Assembly: GCA_963989245.1 (NCBI GenBank)
Contig: OZ022358.1
Span: 5,366,665-5,430,664 of the forward strand
Direction of reading: 5' to 3'
DNA: 64,000 bases
Origin: Nansenia antarctica
Lineage: Eukaryota; Chordata; Actinopteri; Argentiniformes; Microstomatidae
The translations under genes and the position numbers were made by a program. A model generated the notes under the pieces. That model did no database searches. It saw nothing but the letters and a program-made list of their open reading frames with translations, and was not told where the DNA came from. Positions 12,034 to 25,639 of the stretch are shown one piece after another (the first letter of the stretch is position 1; every line of letters begins with the position of its first letter).

Positions 12034-12523
12034 AGCAGGTTAGTGGATTAAGTCTATGTATGAATAGAAACAAAGGGAAAAGTAAATGAAAACACTCTTA
12101 CAGCATTTAATTTGCAAACGATGACACAAAAAGCTTTAATTTAAATAGGAAAAAAAAAAAAAAATCACATAAAAAAACTGTACAGAACTTTGAATATCGA
12201 GTTTTTAAATAAAACAACCCCCCAAATGACAAAAAAAAATAATAACAATAAAAAACATGTGGGATGGTGTACTTTATACAACATTTGTGCAAAAGAAGTT
12301 TTAATCGATTCTTCCCAAACGGCATGATTCAATGTGAGGAGTGCCCTTCCACTCAGGACACACATCTCTCTTCTGAGGGGTAAACACAAGAGAGAACCTC
12401 CCCTAAGCCTCAACAATAGTGTCTTCCAAGAAAAATAACCAGAAATCCAATAATAATAAAATAGATTTATATCTTTTAAATATATATTTATATACAAAAC
12501 ATGCTGTACATAAATGGCAGAGA

Positions 12524-12725
12524 TTAGGAATTAGGGGTGGGCATCGACGATCGATAATTGATTGATAAGGATCTTGGTCGATCACAAAATAAAACATTTG
12601 GTCGATCACAAAAAAAAAAAAATTTTTTTTTTTTTTTTTGTGATCGACCAAATCTTTTATTTTGTGATCGACCAAGATCCTTATCGATCAATTATCGATC
12701 GTCGATGCCCACCCCTATTAGGAAT
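12524..12725. mobile_element. hAT-type hairpin MITE with 8-bp target duplication
   Basis: The element is 12532-12717 (186 bp), flanked on both sides by TTAGGAAT (12524-12531 and 12718-12725). The ends are TAGGGGTGGGCATCG and its complement. The two halves are inverted over nearly the whole length, with an A-run/T-run centre. The 8-bp duplication is the hAT hallmark. Confidence 0.9.
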
Positions 12726-13498
12726 CCCTTTTTATTATTGACACCCAAGTCTGTCCAGTAACTTGTGCTTTCCTCTCTCCCAGTAAGAAAAGTACTCCCT
12801 GTTGCTTTGGATATTACACTGAGAATGAGGGGAAAAGAAAAACTGAATACGGCCCTGATCAGATAAGCTGGTTTTTCCTGAGCCTAGGGGGAGACATGTT
12901 AACAAGGGGTTAACTATTCGCCGGCTGTAGAATATTGCAAACTCAAACAGAAGGGAACAAGTTTGTTGTTGTTTTTAAAAACGTCTGCGCGGTGCCTGCT
13001 CTGGTCTGCTCCTTTTCAACCAGAGATACAGATCCAACGCTCTGGCAGAGAAAAAATACTAGGTTGACATGTGCCCCGACGCTTTTTAAACGTCCTCAAG
13101 ATGTGTCCGTAATAGATGAAACCGCCCCTTCTAAGTCTGAGCGATTTAAGTAAAAGAAAAGAGGTGAAGTTGATGGACAGTATGAAAAAATATGAATTAA
13201 CCCATTAAGACACTTAAAACCACCACTGTGTGTTTAGGGAGGGCATCATCACCTTGACTGGAGTAGACTGTCCACCCTCAGTTTTACATCCAGACTCAAC
13301 CATAATATGGTAATTGGTAACTTTGCTACTGCATACCCATGGTTGGATTGGTCTCTATGTCGTTAACCTGCCGGCGTCTAGATTTCCCCTTTTGTGTCGC
13401 TGCACAAACTTACAGGGGCAGACTATTCCAATTATTTCCCATTGGAGATCCTGAGAATGCTGGTTTCCTCACCTTTGAACTCTCATTCACCCTGGAAG

Positions 13499-13580
<82 letters not shown>

Positions 13581-14140
13581 TCAGGAGACTAACTCTGCCA
13601 AAAGATGGTTTGGTGTGAAACTAGCTTACACCATGCAGTCCTCCAGGACCAGATCTAACTCTATTCCAGATCATTTGACTACTGACAAACAGATTTCACC
13701 CTTCATAAATGGACAGGGGACAGATACAAAGGTTACATTAGCACTGTGCCAACCTCAGCTCAGGGGCAGATCAGTGTAAGACTGCCAGCTTCTCTGATAT
13801 GTGCTCTAGTTACAGGGCATGAGAGCACTTCTCTACTCATAGGTTCGTCAGTGCTTCATTTGCCCTTTACAGCGGGGGTATGGCCAAAACAGGAGTGGGA
13901 TTTTTTTTGGGTGACACAAGAATACTTCCAGTTATGTTTTACATACCAAGTGAGTGGAGAACCATTGGTCATCAAATAAAAAATGTCAATGATCCTGCCA
14001 AACATGTTGGGCAAAAGTCAGAATGAATAAGAGCCAATTCCAATCTCCGTTTCCATCACATCAGCATGTCCCATAGACAAACCCTTTTACCGACATCTCC
14101 AAGACAATATCAATAATCAAATAAATATGCCATATTTGTT
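12726..14140. other. Intergenic stretch, no gene recognised
   Basis: Lies between the Ig gene and the likely 3' end of pcnx3. It holds a long (GA)n microsatellite at 13503-13577. Open frames across it are repeat-driven and unconvincing. Confidence 0.6.
13503..13577. repeat. (GA)n microsatellite
   Basis: About 37 GA dinucleotides. Confidence 0.95.
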
Positions 14141-14147
14141 TTCAGTA

Positions 14148-15790
14148 TTTATTCAACTTTGTTTGTTTCCAACTAGAACGCTGGAGGTAACTGTTACACA
14201 AACAGCAGTTGTAGGTATATTAGTAGTAGCAGGAGGCGCAGTAGCAGTAGTATAGCAAGAGGAGCCGGACTGTAGGCAAGGAAAGTAGAGGGGCCTCTGG
14301 GTGGTCTCACACACACACACGCACGCACACGCACACACACGCACACACACAAACACACGTCTGGGTCCCTCCCACTGTAGAAAGTTCAGAGCTGACTGGA
14401 TCAGGTTAGGGAGGGAGTGATAGATCGATCGCACTAGGGGAAACCCAGTGTGCTATTAGCCACTCAGGAAGTTGTGATTCTTCAAGTAAATAAAAAGACA
14501 TTCCACTCACCCCAACAACGGGAAAAAACTAAAAACAAAAAAACAAAAAAGTCTTCCGAAATAATACTCCCAATTAAGCCTAATAATCGTGTGGGCAAAA
14601 CAACGTCCCAGGTGAACAACACCTCCCCTCCTCCGTGTCCTAGTTGAGGTGTATCAGCTCTGTCCAGCCACCGCTCCCCCTAATACTGGACCTGTGTCCA
14701 GACCTGACAGGACTCTGCTGGGGGGGGGGGGGGGAAAGCACCAAATGTTGTGGAAGGTGGCGATAGGGAGGGAGTTTTTATCCCTTCCTTGAGAGTTGAG
14801 ATCGTTGATGGTGTCAAAATGTTTCTGTGAGAAATATCTCAATGGGCATGAGGGGGATGTTTTTGTGTGTGTGTGAGGGGAGGGGGGGGATTGACTGTTT
14901 TTTGGAATGTGTGTGGTAGACTTTGGAGGGGGAGGTTGCTATAGACTAGTCATGGGGTAGAACAAATGCCTAAGTCCTTCAATGCTGCATTTACCCACTT
15001 AATGAACTCTGTCCACTGCCAGGGACCAACTGGATGAGAAGTGTGTGTGTGGGTGAGGGGAGGGGGGGAGCAAGGCTTACTATGGTAGTAAATCTTCCTT
15101 CACCTGCACAAACAGCAACATAGGATTTCGGAGCTCCCTTTTTTATTCGTTCTGCAGTTGCTGTTGCTGTGGACGCCAGGTGGAGGAGAAGAAACAAGAG
15201 GGTTCTCCCTTCCCCAATTATCTATAACCCCCCCCCCCCCCCCCCAAAAAAAAAACAACATAATACGAGGAGAAATATCCCTTACAATTGCACTGGCTTT
15301 TTGGCCTGCTAGGATCACCGTTTTTATGGCCAAAAGGTTGTCCACAAAAGCTCTGAGCGCCTTGACGACGCGAGATACCTAGAACGAGCACTCCCTCGTT
15401 CGAATGCTGAGTTTGGGATAGGGGAACTGGGTGCATACGTGTTGTTCTTAGACGCATCCTTAAGACTCCTATGTCTGATGAGAAGAGGAACATATTCCTG
15501 CCTCCGGATCCATCCGTCCAGTATTGCAAAGGCTTTGAAAAATGTACAATAAAACGGAAAATGTTGAAAATGTCGATTTCTTTTTTTCTCTTTCCGTTCG
15601 AGAGATTTTTTTTAGCAAAATCTCAAAGAGTCCAGTTCTCTGTGAGAGAAAGACGAGCATTGGAATGACTTCCGGGGAGGTTGGAATGGGTCCGGTCTGA
15701 CCCCCGGCTAGGCCCACTCCAGAACTGGCCGTGGTGGTGGTGTGCTTTGGCTGCAGGTGATCCTGATGGGTTTGTCCAGAGAGAGCAGGC
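14148..15790 (-). terminator. Possible 3' UTR of pcnx3
   Basis: Minus-strand AATAAA at 14148-14153 lies about 1.6 kb past the pcnx3 stop codon. The stretch has CA, T/G and poly-C runs and no coding signal. UTR extent is a guess. Confidence 0.35.
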
Positions 15791-16798
15791 TCAGCCCAGG
15801 TGCTCCAGTAAAGGCAGCTCTGTCGACTCCTCCCGGGGGGGGGCCTGCTCCCCGGCTGTTAGGGGCGTAGTCTCCATGGACTGGGTCGCGCCCAGGGGGT
15901 CCTGTGTTGGGCTGGCCTCAGGCGGGCAGGGCACAGGTGGAGCGGGCTAGGGAACAAAGACAAGAGATCACATCTCTATATGGAGTGGCCACAGTAACGA
16001 ACTGTAATCATACATAGCGGTTCATCTCAGAAACCATGAGAGAAACGTAAGAAACGATGAGGTCTGAATACGGGCGACACTCCTCCCTCGATGCTCACCT
16101 GTGTCCGGACGCTCTGCGACCCGCCGCCGTCCCCCTCCAACGACGCCGCGGGGCCGTTGAAGCCCTTCCTGCCCGACAGACTCCACTTCCCGTAGAGGCC
16201 CTCGTAGTGCAGCCCGCCGCCCTGACCCAGACCCAGGCCCAGGCCCAGCCCCGGCCGGTGACCCCCTCTGTGGCCTTGGCCCTCGAGGAGGCTACCTGGA
16301 CAGAAGCGCTCGGGGCCGGGCAGGGCGGGCAGGACCACGGAGCTGCTGAAGGAGAGCTGGGAGCTGGACAGATGCTGACCTAGGAGCCCCTGAATGGAGG
16401 ACGTGCGGTGGAGAGAGGTGACCAGCCCCGCCTCCATCCGGCCCTCCGACTGGCTGAGCAGGGCCAATGGGAGAGGTTGAGGATGGTGTGGCCAGGTGGG
16501 GGTGGGACCCACGGGGTTGTCGGTTCCTAAGGAAACACGTTTTTTGAGTTTTTTTTTCTCTGAAATGTTCCTTCACGGGCATACCTTAAGCTAGAGGCTG
16601 CGGTTAGGAGCGCTAGACTCACCCATGGAGGGCTGGACAGTGGTGAGGTGTGGGTGAGGCAGGGGGAGGCTGGAGGCGGGAGTGCTCTGGGTGATGTGGG
16701 CGGCCGGGTTGTTGGAGATGGAGGTGGAGCCGCCGCCGCAGTCCGAGTCCTCGATGTTCCCTCCGCTGTTGCAGCCGGCGCCACAGCCTTTCTGCAAC
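15791..16798 (-). CDS. pcnx3: pcnx3 exons 33-35, C-terminal tail
   Basis: Exons 16798-16623, 16526-16099 and 15946-15791. Exon 33 carries KGCGAGCNSGGNIEDSDCGG. Its acceptor is CTCCTCCAG directly before GTTGCAG; the next AG, a few bases on, would break the frame. Exon 34 has a GLGLGLGLGQGGG low-complexity run and KWSLSGRKGF, shared with PCNX3. The last exon ends ELPLLEHLG then TGA; a short 'LPLLEH' end is also found in PCNX3. Confidence 0.9.
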
Positions 16799-18776
16799 CT
16801 GGAGGAGACCCGAGAACAGGGGTTCTTACAGAGGACAGGGGTTCTTACAGAGAACAGGGGTTCTTACAGAGGACAGGGGTTCTTACAGAGGACAGGGGTT
16901 CTTACAGAGAACAGGGGTTCTTACAGAGGACAGGGGTTCTTACAGAGGACAGGGGTTCTTACAGAGGACAGGGGTTCTTACAGAGGACAGGGGTTCTTAC
17001 AGAGGACAGGGGTTCTTACAGAGGACAGGGGTTCTTACAGAGAACAGGGGTTCTTACAGAGGACAGGGGTTCTTACAGAGAACAGGGGTTCTTACAGAGA
17101 ACAGGGGTTCTTACAGAGGACAGGGGTTCTTACAGAGGACAGGGGTTCTTACAGAGGACAGGGGTTCTTACAGAGAACAGGGGTTCTTACAGAGGACAGG
17201 GGTTCTTACAGAGGACAGGGGTTCTTACAGAGGACAGGGGTTCTTACAGAGAACAGGGGTTCTTACAGAGGACAGGGGTTCTTACAGAGAACAGGGGTTC
17301 TTACAGAGGACAGGGGTTCTTACAGAGGACAGGGGTTCTTACAGAGAACAGGGGTTCTTACAGAGGACAGGGGTTCTTACAGAGAACAGGGGTTCTTACA
17401 GAGAACAGGGGTTCTTACAGAGAACAGGGTTCTTACAGAGAACAGGGGTCTGTACAGAGGACAGGGGTTCTTACAGAGGACAGGGGTTCTTACAGAGGAC
17501 AGGGGTTCTTACAGAGGACAGGGGTTCTTACAGAGAACAGGGGTTCTTACAGAGAACAGGGGTTCTTACAGAGGACAGGGGTTCTTACAGAGAACAGGGG
17601 TCTGAACAGAGAAAAGGGGTTCTTACAGAGAACAGGGAGAAACCTAAGAATGTATATCGTTTTAGCTATGACCAGTATGTGTACTTTAACCTGGTTGTGT
17701 GTGTGTGCGTGTGTGTGTGTACATCAGTATCCCCACAGATACCGCTGACTGTGTACCTGTCCCAGCTGCTGATGAACCAGGTGTAGATGTTGTGCGGGCT
17801 AACTGGCCCCCCCCAGACAGAGTGCAGCTGGGCGTGCCCCCCGGCGTAGGAGGTGGTGAGGGGGGACACGTAGATGGGGTAGCCGATAGGCTGGTCGCAC
17901 GACGAGTTGATCATGTTCCTCAGCGCCTGCTTGGCGTTCTGGATGCTGCCGCGCTCCGGGTTCCGGTTGCGCAGGAAGACCAGCTCCTGCTGCTGGCCCG
18001 CCCACAGGCCGCGGACACACTCTCTGTTCACCTGCAGGGGGCAGCGTGGTGGGAGGGCACGGTTAAGACCACACGAACGAACGCACACGAACGAACGAAC
18101 ACACTCACACACGTGCGCACACACAAACACGCGCGCACGTCCACGATGGGTAGTGACTCTGCCACCCCCACACACCCCCCTCCCACCACCCACCCACCCA
18201 CACACACCCCCACCCCCACCCCCCCACACACGAGAGAGAGTAAGACAGGGTGAGGGAGTCTGCGGGGGTGGAGCGGACCTTGATGACCCTGAAGCTGAGG
18301 AACCGCTTGTTCAGCATGATGATCTTGTACTCGTCGCTGCCGTCGTCCATCACGTGGCGCAGGGCGAGCAGCGAGGGCATGTTGGCCAGGATGGCGCTGC
18401 GCCACACCGGGTCGCCCTCGTGGGAGATGAGCATCTTCTCCTCGTTGGCCGTGATAGCGTCGTACAGGACCACCGGGTCCTCGTACTCGTCCGGAGACGT
18501 GAAGTGATCCTGGAGGGGAGGCAGGACGGAGGCGTTTGGTGTGGGGTACTGGGGTTACGCTCAAACGTCTTTGGGTTATTCATGAGGGGAGTTAATGCCG
18601 TTATATCGTCCTACCTGGTGCAATTTGAGGGACATCCGCACGCCAGGGGCCACCACCCTGTTCAACAGGTCCATGTCCGCAAACACCCACTCGTCCCTGG
18701 GAGAGGTGATGCGGAAGTCCCCCTTGAAGAGGGCGTGGAGGCCGTAGAGGAAAGGCTCCAAGCTGACAGGATGCAA

Positions 18777-18813
<37 letters not shown>

Positions 18814-21800
18814 TACAATCAGCTCCTGGCATACAGTGTCACGTCCTGGGCTGACTAGCCCCCTACCCGTTAAGAGAGCAGTGGATGTGCTTGGTTTCTT
18901 CACTACACTGGCTCCCCCCACGGCTGTCAGAACTGCAGTCACTACCCATCCTCTGTCGGAGACTGAAGACCCATCTCTTCAGGTTACACCTTAACTGCTC
19001 CTCCGGGGGCATCTACTACCCCCCAGCACTGCGTCTCCTGAGACACCCGCTTTTCCCCTTTACTGTGTCCCCTATGACTTCTACTGCCCCCCTTGTACTG
19101 TTTCTCTGTTCTCCTATATGTATATAAAAAAAAACAAATAGTCCCCTTCTCCCGTCTCTGTCCTCACCTTAACTCCCTCATCAGATTTGGACGGCGTTAC
19201 CTGCTGCTGCTATCTAACCTGATGATGGCGGTGGGAGGGACGTGTGGAGCCTTCTCTAACTCCTTCTCTGTCTTCATCTTCTTCCGCTTCATCTGTGGCA
19301 TGGCCCTGTCAGGCCTGGTGCCACAGATGAACTTTCTCCCCCACCAATTCGGAGGGTGTGGTGGAGACATCTTACTGCCCCCTAGCACTGCGCCTCCTGA
19401 AGACACCCGCTTTTCCCCTTTACTGCCCCCCTTGTACTGTTTCTCTGTTCTCCTATATGGATATAAACAAATTAAAATAAATCCTTCCATCACTGAGACT
19501 GCCAATGGCCCCCGGGGCTGAGCTACATCACTCTTCCTGCTACGACTGGTGGATCGACGATTCACTTGCCTAGTCAAATGTATTGATTGTAAGTCGCTTT
19601 GGAATAAGGCGTCTGCTAAATGGCAAAAATGTCAATGTGAATGTCTTGTCTGCGTGGTGTCCGATGGCGGCCTCACCTGGCAGACATGCTGTGGGAGGCT
19701 GTGCCCAGAGCTCTTCTACCCAGGATACAGAGGCCGAAACACAGGGTGACCAGAGGAGAGTCCCTCTCGCTCTCCACCGGCTGCGACACAAAACAGACAC
19801 ACCAGCGTTTCATTGAGTTATTGTACCGACAACTGTTGAGATATGGCAAGTAGGTGAAACGTTATGTGAATTACACATAACAGTAAAATGATGATGGATG
19901 GATGGATGGATGGATGGATGGACACACTCCCTCCCTCCCTCCTTCCCGCTCTCCCTCCCTCCCTTGACCTCAGAGGGCAGAGTGTGGTATGACAAGAGAT
20001 ACCAGAGATGTTCTATATTGAGAAATTGGCGCCATTCCCATTTGGGGATTACACTTCTGACCAATCACCAATATAAGCCTGACTGACAGATGTCGTTGCT
20101 ATGGCCAATTGAGTTTTTCCTCACACTGTTCCCCCGAGCTACGTGTGTGGAGGACTAGAGCGGAAAGCTAGGACAAATAAAGTGTATATAGACCTTAAAA
20201 CCAACTTTTTCTTTTCAATAATCAATCAAACGACTGACACAAAACGTTTCTACACACTTAAGTGACGTGTGAAAAAAGTTGCTAATCTGCATTGTTTTTT
20301 TTCTGTAGACGACCTGTCTGAAACGACAGCGTTTGGGCTCTCTCTCTGCCTCGTCTGAAGAGAGAGGCGTTGGGAGACGCCGGTACTCACCGCTTGGCGC
20401 CGGCTGTTACAGTACTGGATCCAGTCCAGGTAGGCCATGCAGAAGGCGGTGGGCGTGATGCCGGAGGCCCTGTGGTCGTAGTCCTCGTCGATGTTCAGGT
20501 TGAAGGTGGGGTCGCTGTCCACGTAGGCGGGGCCCAGGCACGGGCGGAGGGCCTCCTGCACCGTCTCATTGGCCAGCCACTCCTCCAGCTTGGGCGAGCG
20601 ACTCACGTAGTAGATGATGCTCTGTGAGAGAATGAACACGGGTTACAGAGCGTCCCACATCCCGGGGGCGGCAGCGGGTCAGGAGGTAGAGCCCGGCGTC
20701 TAACGATCGCAAGGTCGGGTTAGTTCGAACCCTGGCTACACACGTGCCGAGGTGTCCTTGAGCAAGGCACAGAACCCCCTAATTGCTCCGGGGGTTGCCG
20801 TCTATGGCCGACCCCTTGCCTAGAGCATAAAATAAATCCAACAAAATTCAAATTCCAACAATTGACTGACAAACAATTATTATTATTATTATCATCACAT
20901 GTCATAAGCTACTTATTAGTAATTCAGGAGCACTTTGAGCTTCAACGTTTGCAGGAAAAGCGCTATACAAATAAAAGTTATTATTATTATTATTATTATT
21001 ATTCATCCCACTTTGGTGCCTTATTAATAAATAATATAATACATTTTATTTATGGGCGCCTTTCAAGGCTCTCAAGACAGTTTAAAACCACATATCAAAA
21101 CATTAAAATCAACAAAGCAAAATGAGATAAAAACAGCAGAATCAGATAGAACAACACCCCACACAGACCTTGACGTAGTAGGTGATGAGGATCTTGCGCA
21201 GGTCAAACACCTGCAGCATGGAGGCGGCGTTGTTGTCGCTGATGCTGTAGCCCTCCAGGACGTACTTGGTGGCCGCCACCTCCCAGGCCAGCCAGCGCTG
21301 GCCGAAGGCGGCGTTGAAGGACAGCATGTGGGGCAGGTGGCCGGGCTCGCAGCAGCAGCAGCCCTCGTCCTCCTCCACCCCCTCCGTGATGGCCTCCACC
21401 TCCCTCTGCTGGCAGTACGTCCCTGAGGACACGCAGGGGGAGAGGGGGAGGACAGGTTGAGAAAGGGGATTTTTCTCATTTTTAAAACCATCGAAGTCCA
21501 CCGTCTTGACCACAGGTTGAAGTAGACATTCCCTCCCATGCCACACGCCCCCCCCCCCCCCATCTCCCAGGGTTCCTACAAGTTTCAACAAGTCAAATTT
21601 AAGACCTTTTAAGACCTTTTGTAGACTCTTTGAATATAATTTTAGACCTATTCGCGACACCATATGATAGCTTTTTGTCATCCTCGAGGTGATGAAATTA
21701 GGGATTTCACTGCCATACAGACAAAAAAGGAAGTGAATTGGCATTTTTTGGGTTCCAGCTTGATTAATTTCTGCGTAAATAGATGTGGTCGGACTGATTT

Positions 21801-22418
21801 CCTTGCAGGATCTCATCTTTAAGACCTAGCACCTCATTTTTAGACCGAATAACAGACATTTGGGACCTTTTTAGGCCTTGTAACTTGGATTTCTGGATTT
21901 GAGACTTTACGGCTTTTGAAGACCAGCGTGGGAACCCTGTCTCCACACACCACCTCCGTGGCCGCGGCACACTCGCTCACCTCTGAACTCCAGCCCCCGC
22001 AGCTGGAAGGTGACCAGGCCGTTGCCGATCTCGATGATGTGCACCAGGGCGTTGAGGTAGTCGGAGGCCAGGATGAAGCAGTCCCCGGTGGTGTAGTTCC
22101 CCCAGCGGCCCAGCAGGAGGTCCCCACACAGGCTGTGCTGCAGAGAGCGCGTCAGGTGCTCGTAGAAGATGGAGTTCAGGTTGTTGTCGTCGGCACCTTT
22201 ACGAGGAGAGGGAGATCACATCATCACAGGCTTTGGAACAGATCTTAAACAAGGCTGACCTCAGGCGGGGCAGGGCACTGTGGTAGTATAACTGACCTGG
22301 GTTGCGGTCCAACTGGGTGGCGAGTCTGGTGTTGGAGTGATCAACCCGTTTGGTGCTGCAAGGGGAGATGCATAGTAGTTAACTTAGAAGCCTGAAACTG
22401 AACCCCTGCTCCTTTATC

Positions 22419-22459
<41 letters not shown>

Positions 22460-25400
22460 TTAATAATAATACATTAGACTTATATAGCACTTTTCTAGAC
22501 ACTCAAAGACGCTTTACAAACTGAAAAGATCGAGTAGTAAAATAAAAAGAAACAACAAAATAAATAAAAGAAAGTATAGGGGTCTAATTAATTTTTAGAT
22601 GACTAAATCTAAGTGTCTTCGTAGGACAATCTACTCTGTATACTGCAGGTATATCTCGATTTCGGGCGGAGAAGCGGCGAACAAGCAACGCCAGCGTCCT
22701 CTCTCGATACATCAGCGCCAACTGCTTACTCATCAGCCAGATGGTGACTGTGCAAAATGGTAATGGAGTCTTCGAGCTGAGCTCTGATGACAACAGATTA
22801 TCATTGATCTGGTTTTAACATTGACCTCTAAAGTGCAGAACCCCCCCCCCCGCTACATAAACAGCAGGCCTCCTGGACAACATCCAACTCTGCAGAGCAG
22901 TACATCTGCCTTACACTGCTGGGGGGGGGAAATGGAAGAACTCACTTGTAGTCGCGCTCCCAGAACTTGACGGGCCTGGTGTAGGACGTGACGAACACGG
23001 CGCTGCCCAGGACAGGGTTGAGAGGGGTGGAGAAGAGAGCAGAGAACACCGCCTGGACAAACAGCATGGCTGAGTCTGAGGGAGGCGGGGTTAAGGAGCT
23101 GTCCAGGAACACTGTGGTGCTGACTAACACGCCTCCTGGGCTGCAAACACATCTACAGCCAAATATACCTTTTATGAACCACTGGAGTCAGCCATCTTGA
23201 TCTCAGGTTTAGTAGCACTTAGACGTTCACTGCATCCTAATGGCATATTAAGATGTCTTAGACCCGACGTTTGGACGGCATAGATGTTCAAACTCTTGGT
23301 CTGTCAAATTCCAAGCACCTTTCAAGGAATTTCAACACTCAATTCCCTCAAATTCAAGGACCCAACACGGCATACTTTGAGACAGAACTAGTTGACGAGC
23401 TAAATAAAACATTTTTGAATATACAGTATATATATACAGTATTTAGTTTTTTTACAGAGAGAGAGAGAGGAGAATTCAAGCACTTTCAATGACCCATGTC
23501 TATTTTCAAAAACTTTTAAGACCTTGATTTCTTTTTCTCAAATTCACAAACTTTCGAGGATTTCAAGGACCCGTGGGAACCCTGGTAAGTGCTAGCGTCC
23601 CTAACTGTAATCACTGTAGACAGGGCTGAAGGATACGGGGCACAGCGAAGGGCTGGGCGAAGGCGTGGAAAGCGGACCCCCAGGTGATCTGCCAGGGGGC
23701 GATGTAAGTCAGCACGAAGCGCAGCTTGTAGAGAAGGTCCCACAGCTGCAACGAGAAAACACCCAACGCAATCATATTAGAAATCAGAGGACTTGACAAA
23801 AACATTTCTTAAAAGGAGTCTGTTACAGTGGACTACTTATCCACAGCTGAACGTTTATATAAAGCCAAAAGTTCTACATTCTACATTTCAGCATTACTGC
23901 CCTCCACTACATTTAGAACCAAACCGTCGTACATGCATTTTATACACTGATATTCAGACAAATCAGAGATTTGACGTTATTTCTAGTGACAATCAATATT
24001 TACAGACTTTCCCCCACAGATCTAAAGACATAAATGTGTATATAATATAAAACGTATATAAACAAATGACACATAGTAATAATAACAACAACATCAGCAT
24101 GTCAACGAGACAGCTTAGCCTGCTAAGTTCCACTGATCCATAGAACGCTGTGCGACAGGCAACCGACTGTGTGACGGACAACCTTGCATTTGCAGCCTGG
24201 GACAACGTTCAACATTCAGGAGAGGCAGGGGAATCATGCTTAGGTCGATGGGTAGATTAGAAACGTTTCGTCAACTGTTTCGTCGAATTATGTTCCGAAT
24301 CGCCTCATATTAACACGTTTCAGTTAAACACGATTCAGCGCGTTGATCGATCTGAAACGGAACCCCTCTTCAGCCTCCACAACTCAACATACGACCGAAT
24401 ACATTTGAGTCAATCGAGCGGCAGGAAGGAACTGTGTGATTTTGTATGAATTTATTGCGATACAAAACAGAAATGTGTGGGAGGTGCTGGTTTGATGCCG
24501 GGTGGGCGCTTAGCTGACCTTGCTGAAGAGGATTGACATAAAGTAGTAGTCGAGCAGGAAGGTCTCGGAGAAGTGGGGGTAGTCAAAGTGGAAGAAGAGG
24601 GCGGTGAAGCACAGCGTCACGTACTGCAGAGACGGGGCGCAGAAGGACGAGCGGAGCAGCTTCATCCCCGCCAGAGAGATGAAGAGAGCACGGCCGCTGG
24701 GGGAGGGGAGAGAGAGGGAGGGAAGACAGAGAGAGAGAGAGAGAGAAAGAGACATTGTAATTGTTAATCTCAAACGGTGCAGACACTCTTTTTTTCTTTT
24801 CCAGAGTGACATTGTGCTGATCACAGGAATGTGTTATTTGTATTATATTTTGTTCATTGTCTACATAATCCTGTGAGGGATGGGTCATTGGGGGGAGGGG
24901 GGGCACAGAGGATGGGTCAGCTCATGTGTTGGGGTGAGGCTGGTAGGAGAGGAGAGGGGGGGGGGGGGGGGGGGAATAGAGGACGGGTCAGCGGCGGCTT
25001 ACTAGATATCCAGCTCCTTGTGGTGCTGGCTGACAGCCCTGGCCTCCGTGGTGAGAGAGTTGAGCACCACAGCAGGGTAGATGAAGTACTTCTCCACACA
25101 CTGCAGCCACGCGTACAGCTTCTCAAACCACATCAGTTGAGCAGCATCTGGGCCGAAACAAGACGGAACGACAACAAACCTTTAGGCCTTCACAAAATTG
25201 TGTGTGTGTATGTCTGTGTGCGTGTGTGCGAAGGTGTGTGTGTGTGGGGGGGGGGGGAAGAGTGTGCGGCTACTCACCTCGGACCTCAAACTGGCTGTAC
25301 TCTCGTGAGCGGAGGACAGGGTGGGCGAGGCAGAACCAGGGCAGCTGCTTGCGGAGCTGAGGCAGCAGGTAGTGGGTGAGGAAGCCCACCACTCCGGCCA

Positions 25401-25594
25401 GGATGTAGAGGACAAAACTAAGAGCAGGCTGTGTGTGTGGGGAGGGGGGGGGGGGGGGGGAGAGGGAGACGGCGAGAGAGAGAGAGATAGAGAGAGAGAC
25501 ACACAGAGAGAGAGAGAGACACACACAGATTGAGACAGAGACAGAGAGAGACACACAGAGAGAGAGAGACACACACGGAGAGAGACGGAGACAG

Positions 25595-25639
<45 letters not shown>

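Noticed and set aside
16788..16792. Alternative acceptor (TTGCAG) for pcnx3 exon 33
   Set aside because: It would put the exon out of frame with exon 32 (phase 2). The CCTCCAG acceptor at 16799-16801 keeps frame.
16801..17640. CRISPR-like array
   Set aside because: Units abut with no spacers and the genome is vertebrate.
16648..17748. Open frames of 366 and 307 codons on the + strand with a repeating peptide
   Set aside because: Produced by the 19-bp minisatellite, which lacks stop codons and cycles through all frames. It lies in a pcnx3 intron and has no splice or homology support.
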